DNA of 64,000 nucleotides from Artemisia argyi (taxonomy: Eukaryota > Streptophyta > Magnoliopsida > Asterales > Asteraceae), in assembly GCA_030686995.1 (NCBI GenBank), contig CM060703.1, positions 112,064,361 through 112,128,360 on the forward strand. Direction: 5' to 3'. The translations under genes and the position numbers were made by a program. The notes under the pieces are model-generated. The model made no database searches. It saw only the letters and a program-made list of their open reading frames with translations, and was not told the origin of the DNA. Shown in pieces: positions 1-8,359 of this stretch (within the stretch, counting starts at the first letter, position 1; each line of letters starts with the position of its first letter).

Positions 1-1
1 A

Positions 2-530
2 CTGGGCCAACGGCGTGATAAGCTATTCCAACCTATTTACTACGCTAGCAAAACCATGAATCCCGCTCAAGAAAATTACTCCACCACCGAAAAGGAATTG
101 TTAGCCGTACTGTTCGCATTCGATAAATTCCGGCAATATCTTGTCCTTTCAAAGACAGTCGTTTTTACTGATCACTCGGCTCTTCGATAACTCTTTGCTA
201 AGCCGGATGCTAAGCCACGACTAATTCGGTGGATCTTGTTGCTGCAAGAATTTGATGTTGATATTCGCGATAAGAGGGGGCAGAAAATCTGGCCGCAGAT
301 CATCTATCTCGTCTCAAAAACCCCTTAGGTGAGCACGATAGAAGTGAGATTAGGGATTCATTTCCTGACGAATAACTCATGTTAATGATTGATTCGGAGC
401 CTTGGTACGCCGATTTTGCCAATTATCTCGCAAGCAGAATCGTTCCTGAACACCTGACTAGATACGAAAGAAAAAGGTTCTTTTCTCAGTTAAAATACTA
501 CTTTTGGGATGAACCATTTTTATTCCGAAG
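2..530 (+). pseudogene. RNase H and connection region of Athila pol (broken)
   Basis: Frame 2 reads LGQRRDKLFQPIYYASKTMN and continues with TTEKELLAV and VVFTDHSAL, the typical Athila RNase H sequence just after the first catalytic block. A TAA stop lies at 188-190, where the family has Tyr. A one-base shift near 281 moves the frame, and the [11 protein letters not shown] motif with the last RNase H aspartate is then read in the new frame. The stretch from about 379 to 527 reads SEPWYADFANYLASR and [10 protein letters not shown], the usual linker to integrase. Another frameshift at about 530 leads into the integrase ORF. At least one stop and two shifts make this a pseudogene. Confidence 0.85.
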
Positions 531-1691
531 GTGCCTGACCAAATTATAAGACGTTGTGTTTCAGAAAGTGAGGCAGTAAAGATTATGAGGGAATGTCACT
601 CTGGTCCCTCTGGAGGGCATCATGGGATAAGCACCACCGCCCGAAAGATTTTCCACGCGGGATTCTATTGGCCCACAATTTTCCGTGATGTCAAAGAAAT
701 GGTACATGCATGCGATGCATGTCAACGGGCCGGGAATATATCACATAGGGATGAAGCGCCCCAGAATTTTATACAAGTATGTGAGGTCTTCGATGTTTGG
801 GGAATTGACTTCATGAGACCCTTTCCATCTTCAGGGGGTAACGAATACATTTTAGTTGTCATCGATTATGTTTCAAAATGGGTAGAGGCACAAGCCCTTA
901 GGACCAATGATGCCAGGGTAGTTATTCATTTTTTGAAAAAGCTTTTCGCTAGATTCGGGATTCCTAAAGCCCTCATTAGTGACAGGGGGACCCACTTTTG
1001 CAATGCGCAAATGGAAAAGGTCATAAAGAGGTATGGTGTATCCCATCGATTTTCCACCGCCTATCATCCACAAACCAATGACCAGGTCGAAAACACAAAT
1101 AGAGCTATTAAAAGAATACTTGAAAAAACGGTTAGTCAGAATAGGAAAGACTGGTCATTTAAACTCGACGAAGCCTTGTGGGCATTTCGAACCGCCTATA
1201 AAACACCCATTGGAACGACCCCGTTTCGCATGGTGTATGGTAAGGCGTGTCACTTGCTAGTAGAATTAGGACATAAGGCTTATTGGGCGCTTAAGGCATG
1301 TAACTTAGACTATACAATTGCCGGAACTAATAGGTTCTTGCAATTACATGAGCTTGATGAGCTTAGGTTAGAAGCCTATGAATCTTCCATCACATACAAA
1401 GAGAGAGCAAAAAGATGGCATGACCAGAGAATTAAGAAACCCAAAGAATTTTCAGAAGGAGACAAAGTCCTATTGTACAATTCTCGGTTGAGATTATTTC
1501 CGGGAAAACTGAAGTCTAGATGGTATGGACCATTTACGGTGAGGAGCTCCTCTAAAACTGGAGCCGTTGTGTTATTAGACGATGAAGGTAGGGAATTTAC
1601 TGTTAACATTCAATGTGTAAAACATTATCAAGAAAATAATAATGAAATGATTGGTGAGGAGGATGTAACGTTTGATGATGAGGTCACGTAG
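531..1691 (+). CDS. Athila-type integrase domain (fragment of pol, no own start codon)
   Basis: This is an open frame of 386 codons that begins at GTG only because of the upstream frameshift; it is normally the C-terminal part of a polyprotein. It integrates the cDNA into host DNA. The N-terminal zinc-binding HHCC module is visible (His23, His30, Cys61, Cys64). The catalytic triad is Asp93 (WGIDFMRPF), Asp151 (ISDRGTHF) and Glu187 (NDQVENTN), with 35 residues between the last two, as expected for D,D-35-E. The motif [16 protein letters not shown] and a C-terminal [12 protein letters not shown] segment are typical of Athila. The frame ends TFDDEVT, like the end of element C's broken ORF at 49242. 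Within this ORF nothing is disrupted, but no intact upstream pol is present to express it. Confidence 0.9.
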   Translation: MPDQIIRRCVSESEAVKIMRECHSGPSGGHHGISTTARKIFHAGFYWPTIFRDVKEMVHACDACQRAGNISHRDEAPQNFIQVCEVFDVWGIDFMRPFPSSGGNEYILVVIDYVSKWVEAQALRTNDARVVIHFLKKLFARFGIPKALISDRGTHFCNAQMEKVIKRYGVSHRFSTAYHPQTNDQVENTNRAIKRILEKTVSQNRKDWSFKLDEALWAFRTAYKTPIGTTPFRMVYGKACHLLVELGHKAYWALKACNLDYTIAGTNRFLQLHELDELRLEAYESSITYKERAKRWHDQRIKKPKEFSEGDKVLLYNSRLRLFPGKLKSRWYGPFTVRSSSKTGAVVLLDDEGREFTVNIQCVKHYQENNNEMIGEEDVTFDDEVT

Positions 1692-1705
1692 TAACCCATG
1701 ACCTT

Positions 1706-1760
1706 GAGTCTAGCTACAAGACTCGTAAATAAAGAAAAGCGCTTCTTGGGAGGCAACCCA
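1706..1760 (+). other. Paired hairpins downstream of the pol stop
   Basis: GAGTC (1706-1710) pairs with GACTC (1720-1724) around the loop TAGCTACAA. About 20 bases later TGGG (1747-1750) pairs with CCCA (1757-1760) in the motif GCGCTTCTTGGGAGGCAACC. The same two hairpins with the same spacer occur in element C on the minus strand (49209-49227 and 49171-49188), where the second stem is six base pairs. A related first hairpin lies at 7469-7488 in element E. Confidence 0.7.
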
Positions 1761-2131
1761 TGCTTTGTGTGATTTTATTTTGTTTGTTTGTTATTTGCTT
1801 TCGTATGCATGCTTTATTCTTATTGTTGGTAGATCATGTTTCTAAGCTAAATAGTGGAAATACTTTACTTTGTTGTTTTGGCCTAGTCTTAACTCCACCT
1901 AAAGGTATTTTTGCAAAAGATAAGTGTAAGGGGAAACCCCAAATATGTTTTTAAGAAACAAACCGATCATGATTCTCCACTACATTAAATGAACATGTAT
2001 ATTTGTATTTGTTAGAGTCAAATGCTTGTATTGAGTCATAATGAAGTTTTGCAGGATTTTCCAGGAAGTAGGACCAAGTTTTTCCAGAAATTTTCCGGAA
2101 ACTTAACATAAGAATTTCTGCAGGTCAATCC

Positions 2132-2165
2132 TGACGGCGTCACGAGCTTGCTCTTGACGGCGTCA
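2132..2165 (+). promoter_or_regulatory. Two internal TGACGGCGTCA sites
   Basis: Perfect TGACGGCGTCA motifs lie at 2132-2142 and 2155-2165, in the middle of the 3' non-coding region. The motif is the same as the one repeated in the LTR promoter of this family. TGACG is the core recognised by plant TGA-class bZIP factors; binding here is inference. Confidence 0.5.
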
Positions 2166-3544
2166 CGTGTAAAAATCTGGAAATTTTACCGGTTTTGTTT
2201 TTCTAACGGAATCTTAAAGTTTTTGTTGAATTATTAAGTTTTATAATCTCCAGGAAATCTGCAAACTTCATTCCACAAGCATTATATCTTATCTTGTTTT
2301 ATAGGATTTAGTAACTTATATAGGATGCTGCCGATTTTATGTGAGGTTGTCTGGTTTGTTTTCTCAGGATTTACAGGTTATGTATGACAAGAAGATGATT
2401 TATATTCTGGAAGGGAAGCTTTGATTGTTCATTTTCTTGGAGGAAGATTTAACCTGGCCACCTAATTATCCATACCGAGCGAATCAGGGGAGTATTTGAT
2501 TTCATTTGTTTTACTTTTTCACTTTTACATTCTTTACTTGAACATTGGGGACAATGTTCATCTTAAGTGTAAGGGGAGGGTAAAATGATGATACCTTACA
2601 AATACACATTCGCTTGAGTTTGCTTTGTTTAATGGTAGATGTGTAATAAAACTATGAGAAACACTTGTTAGTGCAATTTTAGCGCCAAATTTAAAATTTT
2701 TTACAACATTTAGGAGTGAAACTTTAGCCATAGCAAGCGTCTCATGGATAGGAGATTGTATGACTAGCACATAACCGTATATTCAGAAAAATTTTCCACC
2801 CAAATATGTGAGGTTCACCTTTAGATTTGATAGGAAAAGCATTTACTATTAGTGCTTATGAGTGTACCGGTAGTATTTAGATTCTAGAACTTGCGTTAGT
2901 GATGCATCCCGAGACCGCTAGTGAGACTACATTCGCGTAGTAGGATTTACTACATGATAAGAGGCATTAGGATCACCCTTGTGTTAAACCCGTACCATAA
3001 TTACTTGACCATTTAAGTCATATTCCTTGGCTACTTAAGTCAACTAATTTTTCCCACACCTTTAGCGTTGTACTCATTTTTAGTACACGAAACCCCTAGT
3101 ACACCCCTCCGAGCCTATCTTTTCGTTTCTAACTTTAAGCATTTTACTTAAAGGAAGAATTTGTTACACCCCACTTAAATGTACAACCAAATCGCCTTAG
3201 CCTTCCATGTATGCGCTCATTTTTAGTGCATTATTATTATTTGTTAAACCCTAAGTTAACTTTCTAATTGATTACATGGTTGCTAAGTCGAGTCATATCC
3301 TTGTACATATTGTTTTGGGACGATTGGGACTCATGGGTAAAGTACTTATTTTATGGAGTAATGGGGAAGAACATCATTTATTACCCCCATATGTACGTTA
3401 ATCTTAAAAGTGCTCCAAGTGTTTTGATTATCTTAATTCGAGTCATTAGTTTAGTTTATTGTAAAGTATGTAAAAATTCAAGTGTAAGGGGAATGTTCAT
3501 TCCCTATGATGTATTATTTTGGATGGTAGGGTAAGAGTGTATGC

Positions 3545-3646
3545 ACAAAAAAAAAAAAAAAAAAAAAAAAAAGAAAAAAAAAAGAAAAAAAAAATTCAAG
3601 AAAAAGAAAAGAAAAAAATAGAAAAAGAAAAAGAGAAAAAAAACAT
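3545..3646 (+). repeat. A/G-only homopurine tract
   Basis: About 100 bases consisting almost only of A with scattered G, following ATGCAC. The only exceptions are a few pyrimidines near 3595-3620. It gives a lysine/glutamate-rich reading frame that is a low-complexity artefact. Confidence 0.85.
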
Positions 3647-4193
3647 ACGGACTACCATCCCTTTTTATTCTATGTTCATTTTACGTTTTTGTTATTTTTC
3701 ATTTATTAGCTTAAATCGAGTCTAGTCATGGCTTAGCAACGCCATGTTGTACATGTAATTAACCAAGATTGTTAACTCGCCACCAGTAAAGACTGTCTAT
3801 ATCCAACAAAACCGTGTATTTCATATCCCTACACCTAACGTTACAACCCTTTAAAAGACCTCTTTGATAGTTTATCCTAGGTGCTTACGCCATGTGGTGG
3901 AGGTTTGATCCTTTCCCAAGCCTATGGTAATCTATTTTGCTATGACAGGTAGTGAGAGATATCTTCCGTTTTCATTTGTAATTCATACTTTATTACACCC
4001 GAGAGATGTGAGTATCTAAACACTATTTGTGAGGTGCTTGTGTATGACCTCCGTGCTTGTCTTTGGTCTTTAGTGGAACGATTATTTGTTGTAATTACTT
4101 TTATATTAGTGTTAAATGACCCCTAACTTGTATTTTGAGTAGAATAAAAGCGCATTTGCTTGAGGACAAGCAAATCTCAAGTGTAAGGGTATA

Positions 4194-5606
4194 TGATGAG
4201 GCGAAAAATGAACCACTTTTAGGGGGTCATTTAAGCCCGGAATTTAATTTATTTGATCAAATATTGCCCTAAATCGTTCCTTTTGTGATTTTAGGTACTT
4301 TGGGAGTGAAATCTGGAAAAGAAGGCATTTTGGACGTTTTTGGAGCATTAAAGTGAAGAAACGGCAAAGTCTCAATTTTCCTTGCTGGGAACAGTAGGTG
4401 ACGGAGTCAAGAGTAACAATTTTACGGTGTCAAGAGTAATTTTCATGACGGCCCAGTACTGAAATGAAGGCGTCACAAGGAAGAGCGTCAAGATTAAAAT
4501 ACGTGACGGCCTGGAAACACTTAACACATGACGGCGTCAGATGTAGATCAAGGCAGTCCGAGAAGTATTTTAGCGGCGAGATGACAACGTCACCTATTTG
4601 GTCTTGACGCCGTCAGCCTCTATTTCCTATATATAGTTTTCTAATTTTCACACATAAAGAGAGGAAGTTTTTTGGAGAAACCCTAAGGCCGAACCTATTA
4701 CGAATTTTACAGGTTTTTCAAGGGTTTCCAGCCCTTGAAACCTTACATGTGTAATTGAGATAAGTGTTCTTTTAATTCAATCAATATGTCTATGTGTTGG
4801 TTGTCTATATCTTGTTCTTGTCTTGATTCCACTATGTTAGGCTAGATCTATCTTGTGTTTGCATGGATCTAATGAAACCTAGATGTTAATTATGTGTTGA
4901 TTACTTGTTTATGGTTGTATTGGATGAATGATTTCAATGTTAGGCTTAAGAAAACTGGCAGATCTCCAAATGGTAACATGCTTGAACGTCTTAGGAAACA
5001 TGAACCGATGTGCACTAGGTTTTATTGGTTGTATTTAATGCATGAGTAAATTCTAATGATCCCATGTTAGGAGCTTCTTAGTCGGCTCGACATAGGAGTG
5101 AAGTAGGCACTCATAGGATTGGGGAAGTAAGTGCGCCACCCCATGAATGGTATTAAGGAATACAATCCGTCATCCACGCAACTATAACAAGTAATTAACG
5201 TGTAAAAGATATCTAGGGAGTAGTGAAATCTAAGTAAACACAGTTTCTCAACTTATTGCTCACAACCTTAGTTAATTTAGTTTTATTTTCATTTCTAGTA
5301 TTTAATTTCAATTGCATCTTTAGTATTGGGTTAGTTGACTAGCAACTAATTCCGCCCAAATCCTTCAAACCCGAGATTTTAACTTGCTTTCTAAAAAATA
5401 TTAAAAATACAAAAATAATCATCCGTCATCTCTAGCACTAGTAATTAGGTTTTCTAATCCTAGCGACACTATTCCTAGCTGAACGATCAATCCCCCGGTA
5501 CTTGTCACTATACTATACTACAATGATCAGGTACACTGCCTGGTGGGGGTTGTAAGCTTCTTGAGATCCCTCGAGAGGTAAAGCCTAGTGCAATCCCCAC
5601 GCATCA
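4194..5606 (+). repeat. LTR of the A/C Athila family (1413 bp)
   Basis: The LTR begins TGATGAGGCGAAAAATG and ends CCCCACGCATCA. It is the same length as the solo copy at 59045-60457. A polypurine-like tract precedes it and a tRNA-Asp primer site follows it. It therefore looks like a 3' LTR from the left and a 5' LTR from the right. A TATA box lies at 4628-4636, which puts transcription start about 470 bp into the LTR. Confidence 0.92.
4399..4636 (+). promoter_or_regulatory. LTR promoter: TGACG/CGTCA array plus TATA box
   Basis: Between 4399 and 4615 there are about nine TGACG or CGTCA cores, including TGACGGCGTCA at 4529-4539, TGACAACGTCA at 4582-4592 and TGACGCCGTCA at 4605-4615. The last lies 12 bp upstream of TATATATAG (4628-4636). 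The arrangement recalls the as-1 element (tandem TGACG, bound by TGA bZIP factors) of plant viral and stress promoters. Regulation by such factors is inferred from the motif only. Confidence 0.65.
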
Positions 5607-5612
5607 AGTTTT

Positions 5613-5630
5613 TGGCGCCGCAGCCCGGGG
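5613..5630 (+). other. Primer-binding site, tRNA-Asp type
   Basis: TGGCGCCGCAGCCCGGGG starts six bases after the LTR end. It matches, with small changes, the complement of the plant tRNA-Asp 3' end used by Athila elements; compare element B at 32182-32200. The leader that follows (to about 5697) is homologous to the leader of element C (63880-63965, minus strand). Confidence 0.85.
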
Positions 5631-5674
5631 AAATAGTTAATGTCTAGGTTAGAATTACTTTTTATTAGGTCTAC

Positions 5675-7342
5675 TTGCTAGATTCCTTTCTAGTAAGATA
5701 CGGGTCTATCTATAACCAGAATCCCTATTCTTACCATGACACAACTGAATTATTCCATCAGCCACCAAATTATGAGATACAGACATACGCGTGTGAATTT
5801 TGCGGAGGGCCACACCAAGGATTTGAGTGTCAAACCAGAAATTCATTTGTCCAATATCCGTACTATTCACCCAATCAGTCACAACAGCCAAATTGTTGTG
5901 AGTACTGTGGAGGTTCACACTACAGCTCCGAATGTCAAACAGGGAATTCATTTCCTTGTAATAATAATGACTATTTGTACTATGACCAACCTCCACAGTA
6001 CCAAATGAACCATGCAACTCCTTAAGAACAAACTCGAGAAGAAATTTTCCTGAAGGCTCTTGAGTCATTAAAAGAAATTAAGGAGGAGTTGACTAAGCCA
6101 TCGTTTCAAAATGCACCAAGCTCTTCTTGTGTATCTCATGAGAAATCTACTGAAGAACGAGCTGCTAGAAATGATAAAACCATGGAAGAATTACTTGTTG
6201 AAGAAAGAATAGCCAAAACACGTACCATATTTTGCAAAGCTTCTCTTCTCGAGGATGATGCTACTGATGATGAGAAAACTATTGATATTCTTCAATTTTA
6301 TAAACCATCATCACGTTCATCAATTAAAATTCCATCCATGGTCATACAGGGAGATAAGAGTACGGAGGAATCCCTAGCAGAGGAACAAATGGAAAAATCC
6401 ATGCATGCTAGCTCTCCTCAACTCCCTCTTCCTACTGCTATCACACCTAAGGATCCCACTAACTCTCTAAATATGGAGGATGAGCATCTTGACACAATTC
6501 CTGCAAAGGAATTAGACGAATTAATAAAGTCCAGTGTTGAGAACCTTGTCCAAATCCCAAGTGAGTCACAGGGAATTCCTGATCATGTGTGTGGTTTACC
6601 TTCCCCTATTGAATGTTCAAAAGATCATCTTGAGATTCTCTCCGATTCTAGCAATAATTGTACATCTAATGGAAACATTGAGTATATTGAGGCATCACTA
6701 TCACATGTTGATCCTATTCTTGAGGAGTTCATTGATGAACTCACTCACATTGATCCACTTCTACCAGGAAGTAACAATGATCTCTTTGATTTCCTAGCTA
6801 ATTTGGAAGAAATAGAAAATCTCTTATATCGTGATCCATCACTCAATTCTCATCCCAACAGTCCAAAAGAGAATATCAATCACCTTATTCCCGAAACATG
6901 CAAAACAAATGAACAAGGATTCACAGATATACATCTTGTGAATGATTCTCTTCATGAGGAGTTCATCAGTGAACTCACTCAATTCGATGGAATTCAGAAT
7001 CCAATCAATGGGTTAATTGAGCATAATGATCTACATCATTTGTTACCCGAGATTAAATCATGTTCCTTTGATGATACCGTGGTTGATTTCCTCCCTGAGG
7101 ACAAAATTTTTAAACCCGGTATATTACTTTGTAAGAAAACTCACATGGAGAAATTTTCTTACAAAAGGAGCTTCAATGTTGAAATTCATAATATGGAAAT
7201 TATGAAGTCTCCTTTTTATAAGTCAATCATGATTGTTATCTTGATTTTCTTATCTTTCTTCACGTACCCCGTGACTTCTCCACTTATCCGTCACTCCTTC
7301 AGAAGTGAGGATACTATATTTGACCCCGGCATTTTTATGTAA
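5675..7342 (+). pseudogene. Accessory retrotransposon ORF: zinc knuckles, acidic region, C-terminal membrane segment (one internal stop)
   Basis: One frame is open from 5675 to 7342 except for a single TAA at 6023-6025, probably a CAA to TAA change. It starts without an ATG, because the upstream part was replaced at about 5700. The N-terminal part has two knuckles of form C-x2-C-x4-H-x4-C (CEFCGGPHQGFEC and CEYCGGSHYSSEC). After a charged, helical-looking stretch, a long acidic region contains DEHLDTIPAKELDELIKSS and ends with DTIFDPGIFM. A hydrophobic segment (SIMIVILIFLSFFTYPVTSP) lies near the C-terminus. I recall similar knuckle, DEHLxTIP and FDPGI segments in Asteraceae proteins named only as reverse-transcriptase-domain proteins. 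The function is unknown. The membrane segment could suggest an env-like role, but nothing else supports it. Confidence 0.65.
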
Positions 7343-7575
7343 GTCGGGTACTTATCTCATCGGTGTGGAACTTTCACGTACTTCAAAGTTAATCTAAACA
7401 TCTTAAAAGAAAGTCCGATGGAGATTGTTTAGTCCACTTACTTCCCTATGAACAAATGAATTCGGGGTCGAGTCAAGCTAGCGACTCGGTAAACAAAAAC
7501 AGTAGCATGTATACGGGGTTTTCACCCTAAGTGTGGGGGAGTTACTCATGCTGTTGTTACCATGTATATAAGTTT

Positions 7576-7641
<66 letters not shown>

Positions 7642-8359
7642 TGTATATATCTATATAAATAAAGTGAAAAATGTTATTTCCACATTTAGCTTGTAATGTT
7701 GCTTTTTTACGTTCAAAGAGTCGGCATAATAGTCGGGACTTTGAATATTGAGGAAAATATTCAATTCTAAGTGGAGGGGGGGGGGGAATTCTAGCGAATT
7801 TGATCATATTATACCTTTTAATATCCCCATTTTTGGCCAAAATTTAAAAAAAAAATCACTTTATTTCAAAATTTTTATGGTTATCAGTCCACCTTGTCTA
7901 AACCACAAAAGGACTGGCTAATCCAGGAGCAAACGGCTCTTGGTAAAGATATCTCAAAACCGTTGATGGCTGATAATTTGCCCAAAATTGTATAGTATTC
8001 AACTCACCATATCCTAAAAAGTAAAGAGTTGGCTAGCCCGCAAGGTTGTGGCTTGTGGTAAAGGCAGTGGAAAACCGTAATTGGTAATCAACTCACCAAG
8101 ATGATAACTGTATCAAAGAGTTGGCTAGTCCAAAAGCAAACGGCTTTTGGTAAAGACAAATCAAATCCATTGACAGCTTATGGTTTGCTCAAAATCATAT
8201 GGTTATCAGTGTACCATATTTCTTACTTGAACTGAAACATTTGGCTACTCCAGAAGTAATGGCTTTTAGTAAAGAGACATCAAATCCATTAAATTTTCAA
8301 AACGGGTTGTTCTTGGATTTTATATTGCTAGGGACTAGCAATAGTTTAGTGTGGGGGAT
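7343..8359 (+). other. 3' non-coding region of element E
   Basis: No coding sequence is visible. The region holds the hairpin CGAGTC/GACTCG at 7469-7488, TAAGTGTGGGGGAGTT near 7530, a poly-A run at about 7584-7638, a G-run near 7777-7787, four degenerate repeats (7875-8300) and a polypurine tract TTTAGTGTGGGGGAT (8345-8359) that abuts the next LTR. The layout mirrors the 3' region of element A. Confidence 0.7.
7875..8300 (+). repeat. Four degenerate tandem repeats of about 92-120 bp
   Basis: Each unit contains GGCTANYCC, about 15 bases, GGCTNTTGGTAAAG, then AAANCCRTT and a segment such as ATGGTTATCAG. GGCTA anchors start at 7916, 8031, 8123 and 8243, so spacings are 115, 92 and 120. Tandem repeats upstream of the 3' LTR have been described in related plant Ty3/gypsy elements. 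Confidence 0.75.

Larger units (their letters stand above)
1692..4193 (+). other. 3' non-coding region of element A (pol stop to 3' LTR)
   Basis: No convincing coding sequence lies here; ORFs of 60-90 codons are unconserved and low in complexity. The region contains two small hairpins just after the pol stop, and four copies of AAGTGTAAGGGG/T at 1922, 2565, 3480 and 4179. The last copy abuts the LTR as its polypurine tract. Two TGACGGCGTCA sites and a long A/G tract are also present. Parts of it, for example the stretch around 2900-2976 and the stretch around 2545-2590, recur on the minus strand at 48010-48440 in element C, so this is a family-specific region. Athila elements are known for long non-coding or env-like regions at this place; no env-like ORF is visible. 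Confidence 0.8.
1..5606 (+). mobile_element. Athila-lineage LTR retrotransposon A, 3' part (RNase H, integrase, 3' non-coding region, LTR)
   Basis: The window opens inside the RNase H domain of an Athila-type Ty3/gypsy polyprotein. Integrase follows, then about 2.5 kb of non-coding DNA and an LTR of 1413 bp. The LTR is recognised because the same sequence recurs at 59045-60457 and, truncated, at 14917-16225, with TG...CA ends. A tract reading AAGTGTAAGGGT sits directly before the LTR, where the polypurine tract belongs. The 3' non-coding region is homologous to that of element C (48008-49240, minus strand), so A and C are one family. The 5' half lies outside the window. The RNase H part has a stop and frameshifts, so this copy is dead as an autonomous element. 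Confidence 0.88.

Noticed and set aside
3519..3725. Lysine-rich ORF
   Set aside because: Translation of an A/G homopurine tract; low-complexity artefact.
6089..7342. Envelope gene in element E
   Set aside because: There is a single hydrophobic segment but no signal peptide, and acidic repeats and knuckles are present. The position after the leader, not after integrase, does not fit an env gene.
7478..7840. ORF with poly-Phe on the minus strand
   Set aside because: Runs through a poly-A tract; no conserved sequence.
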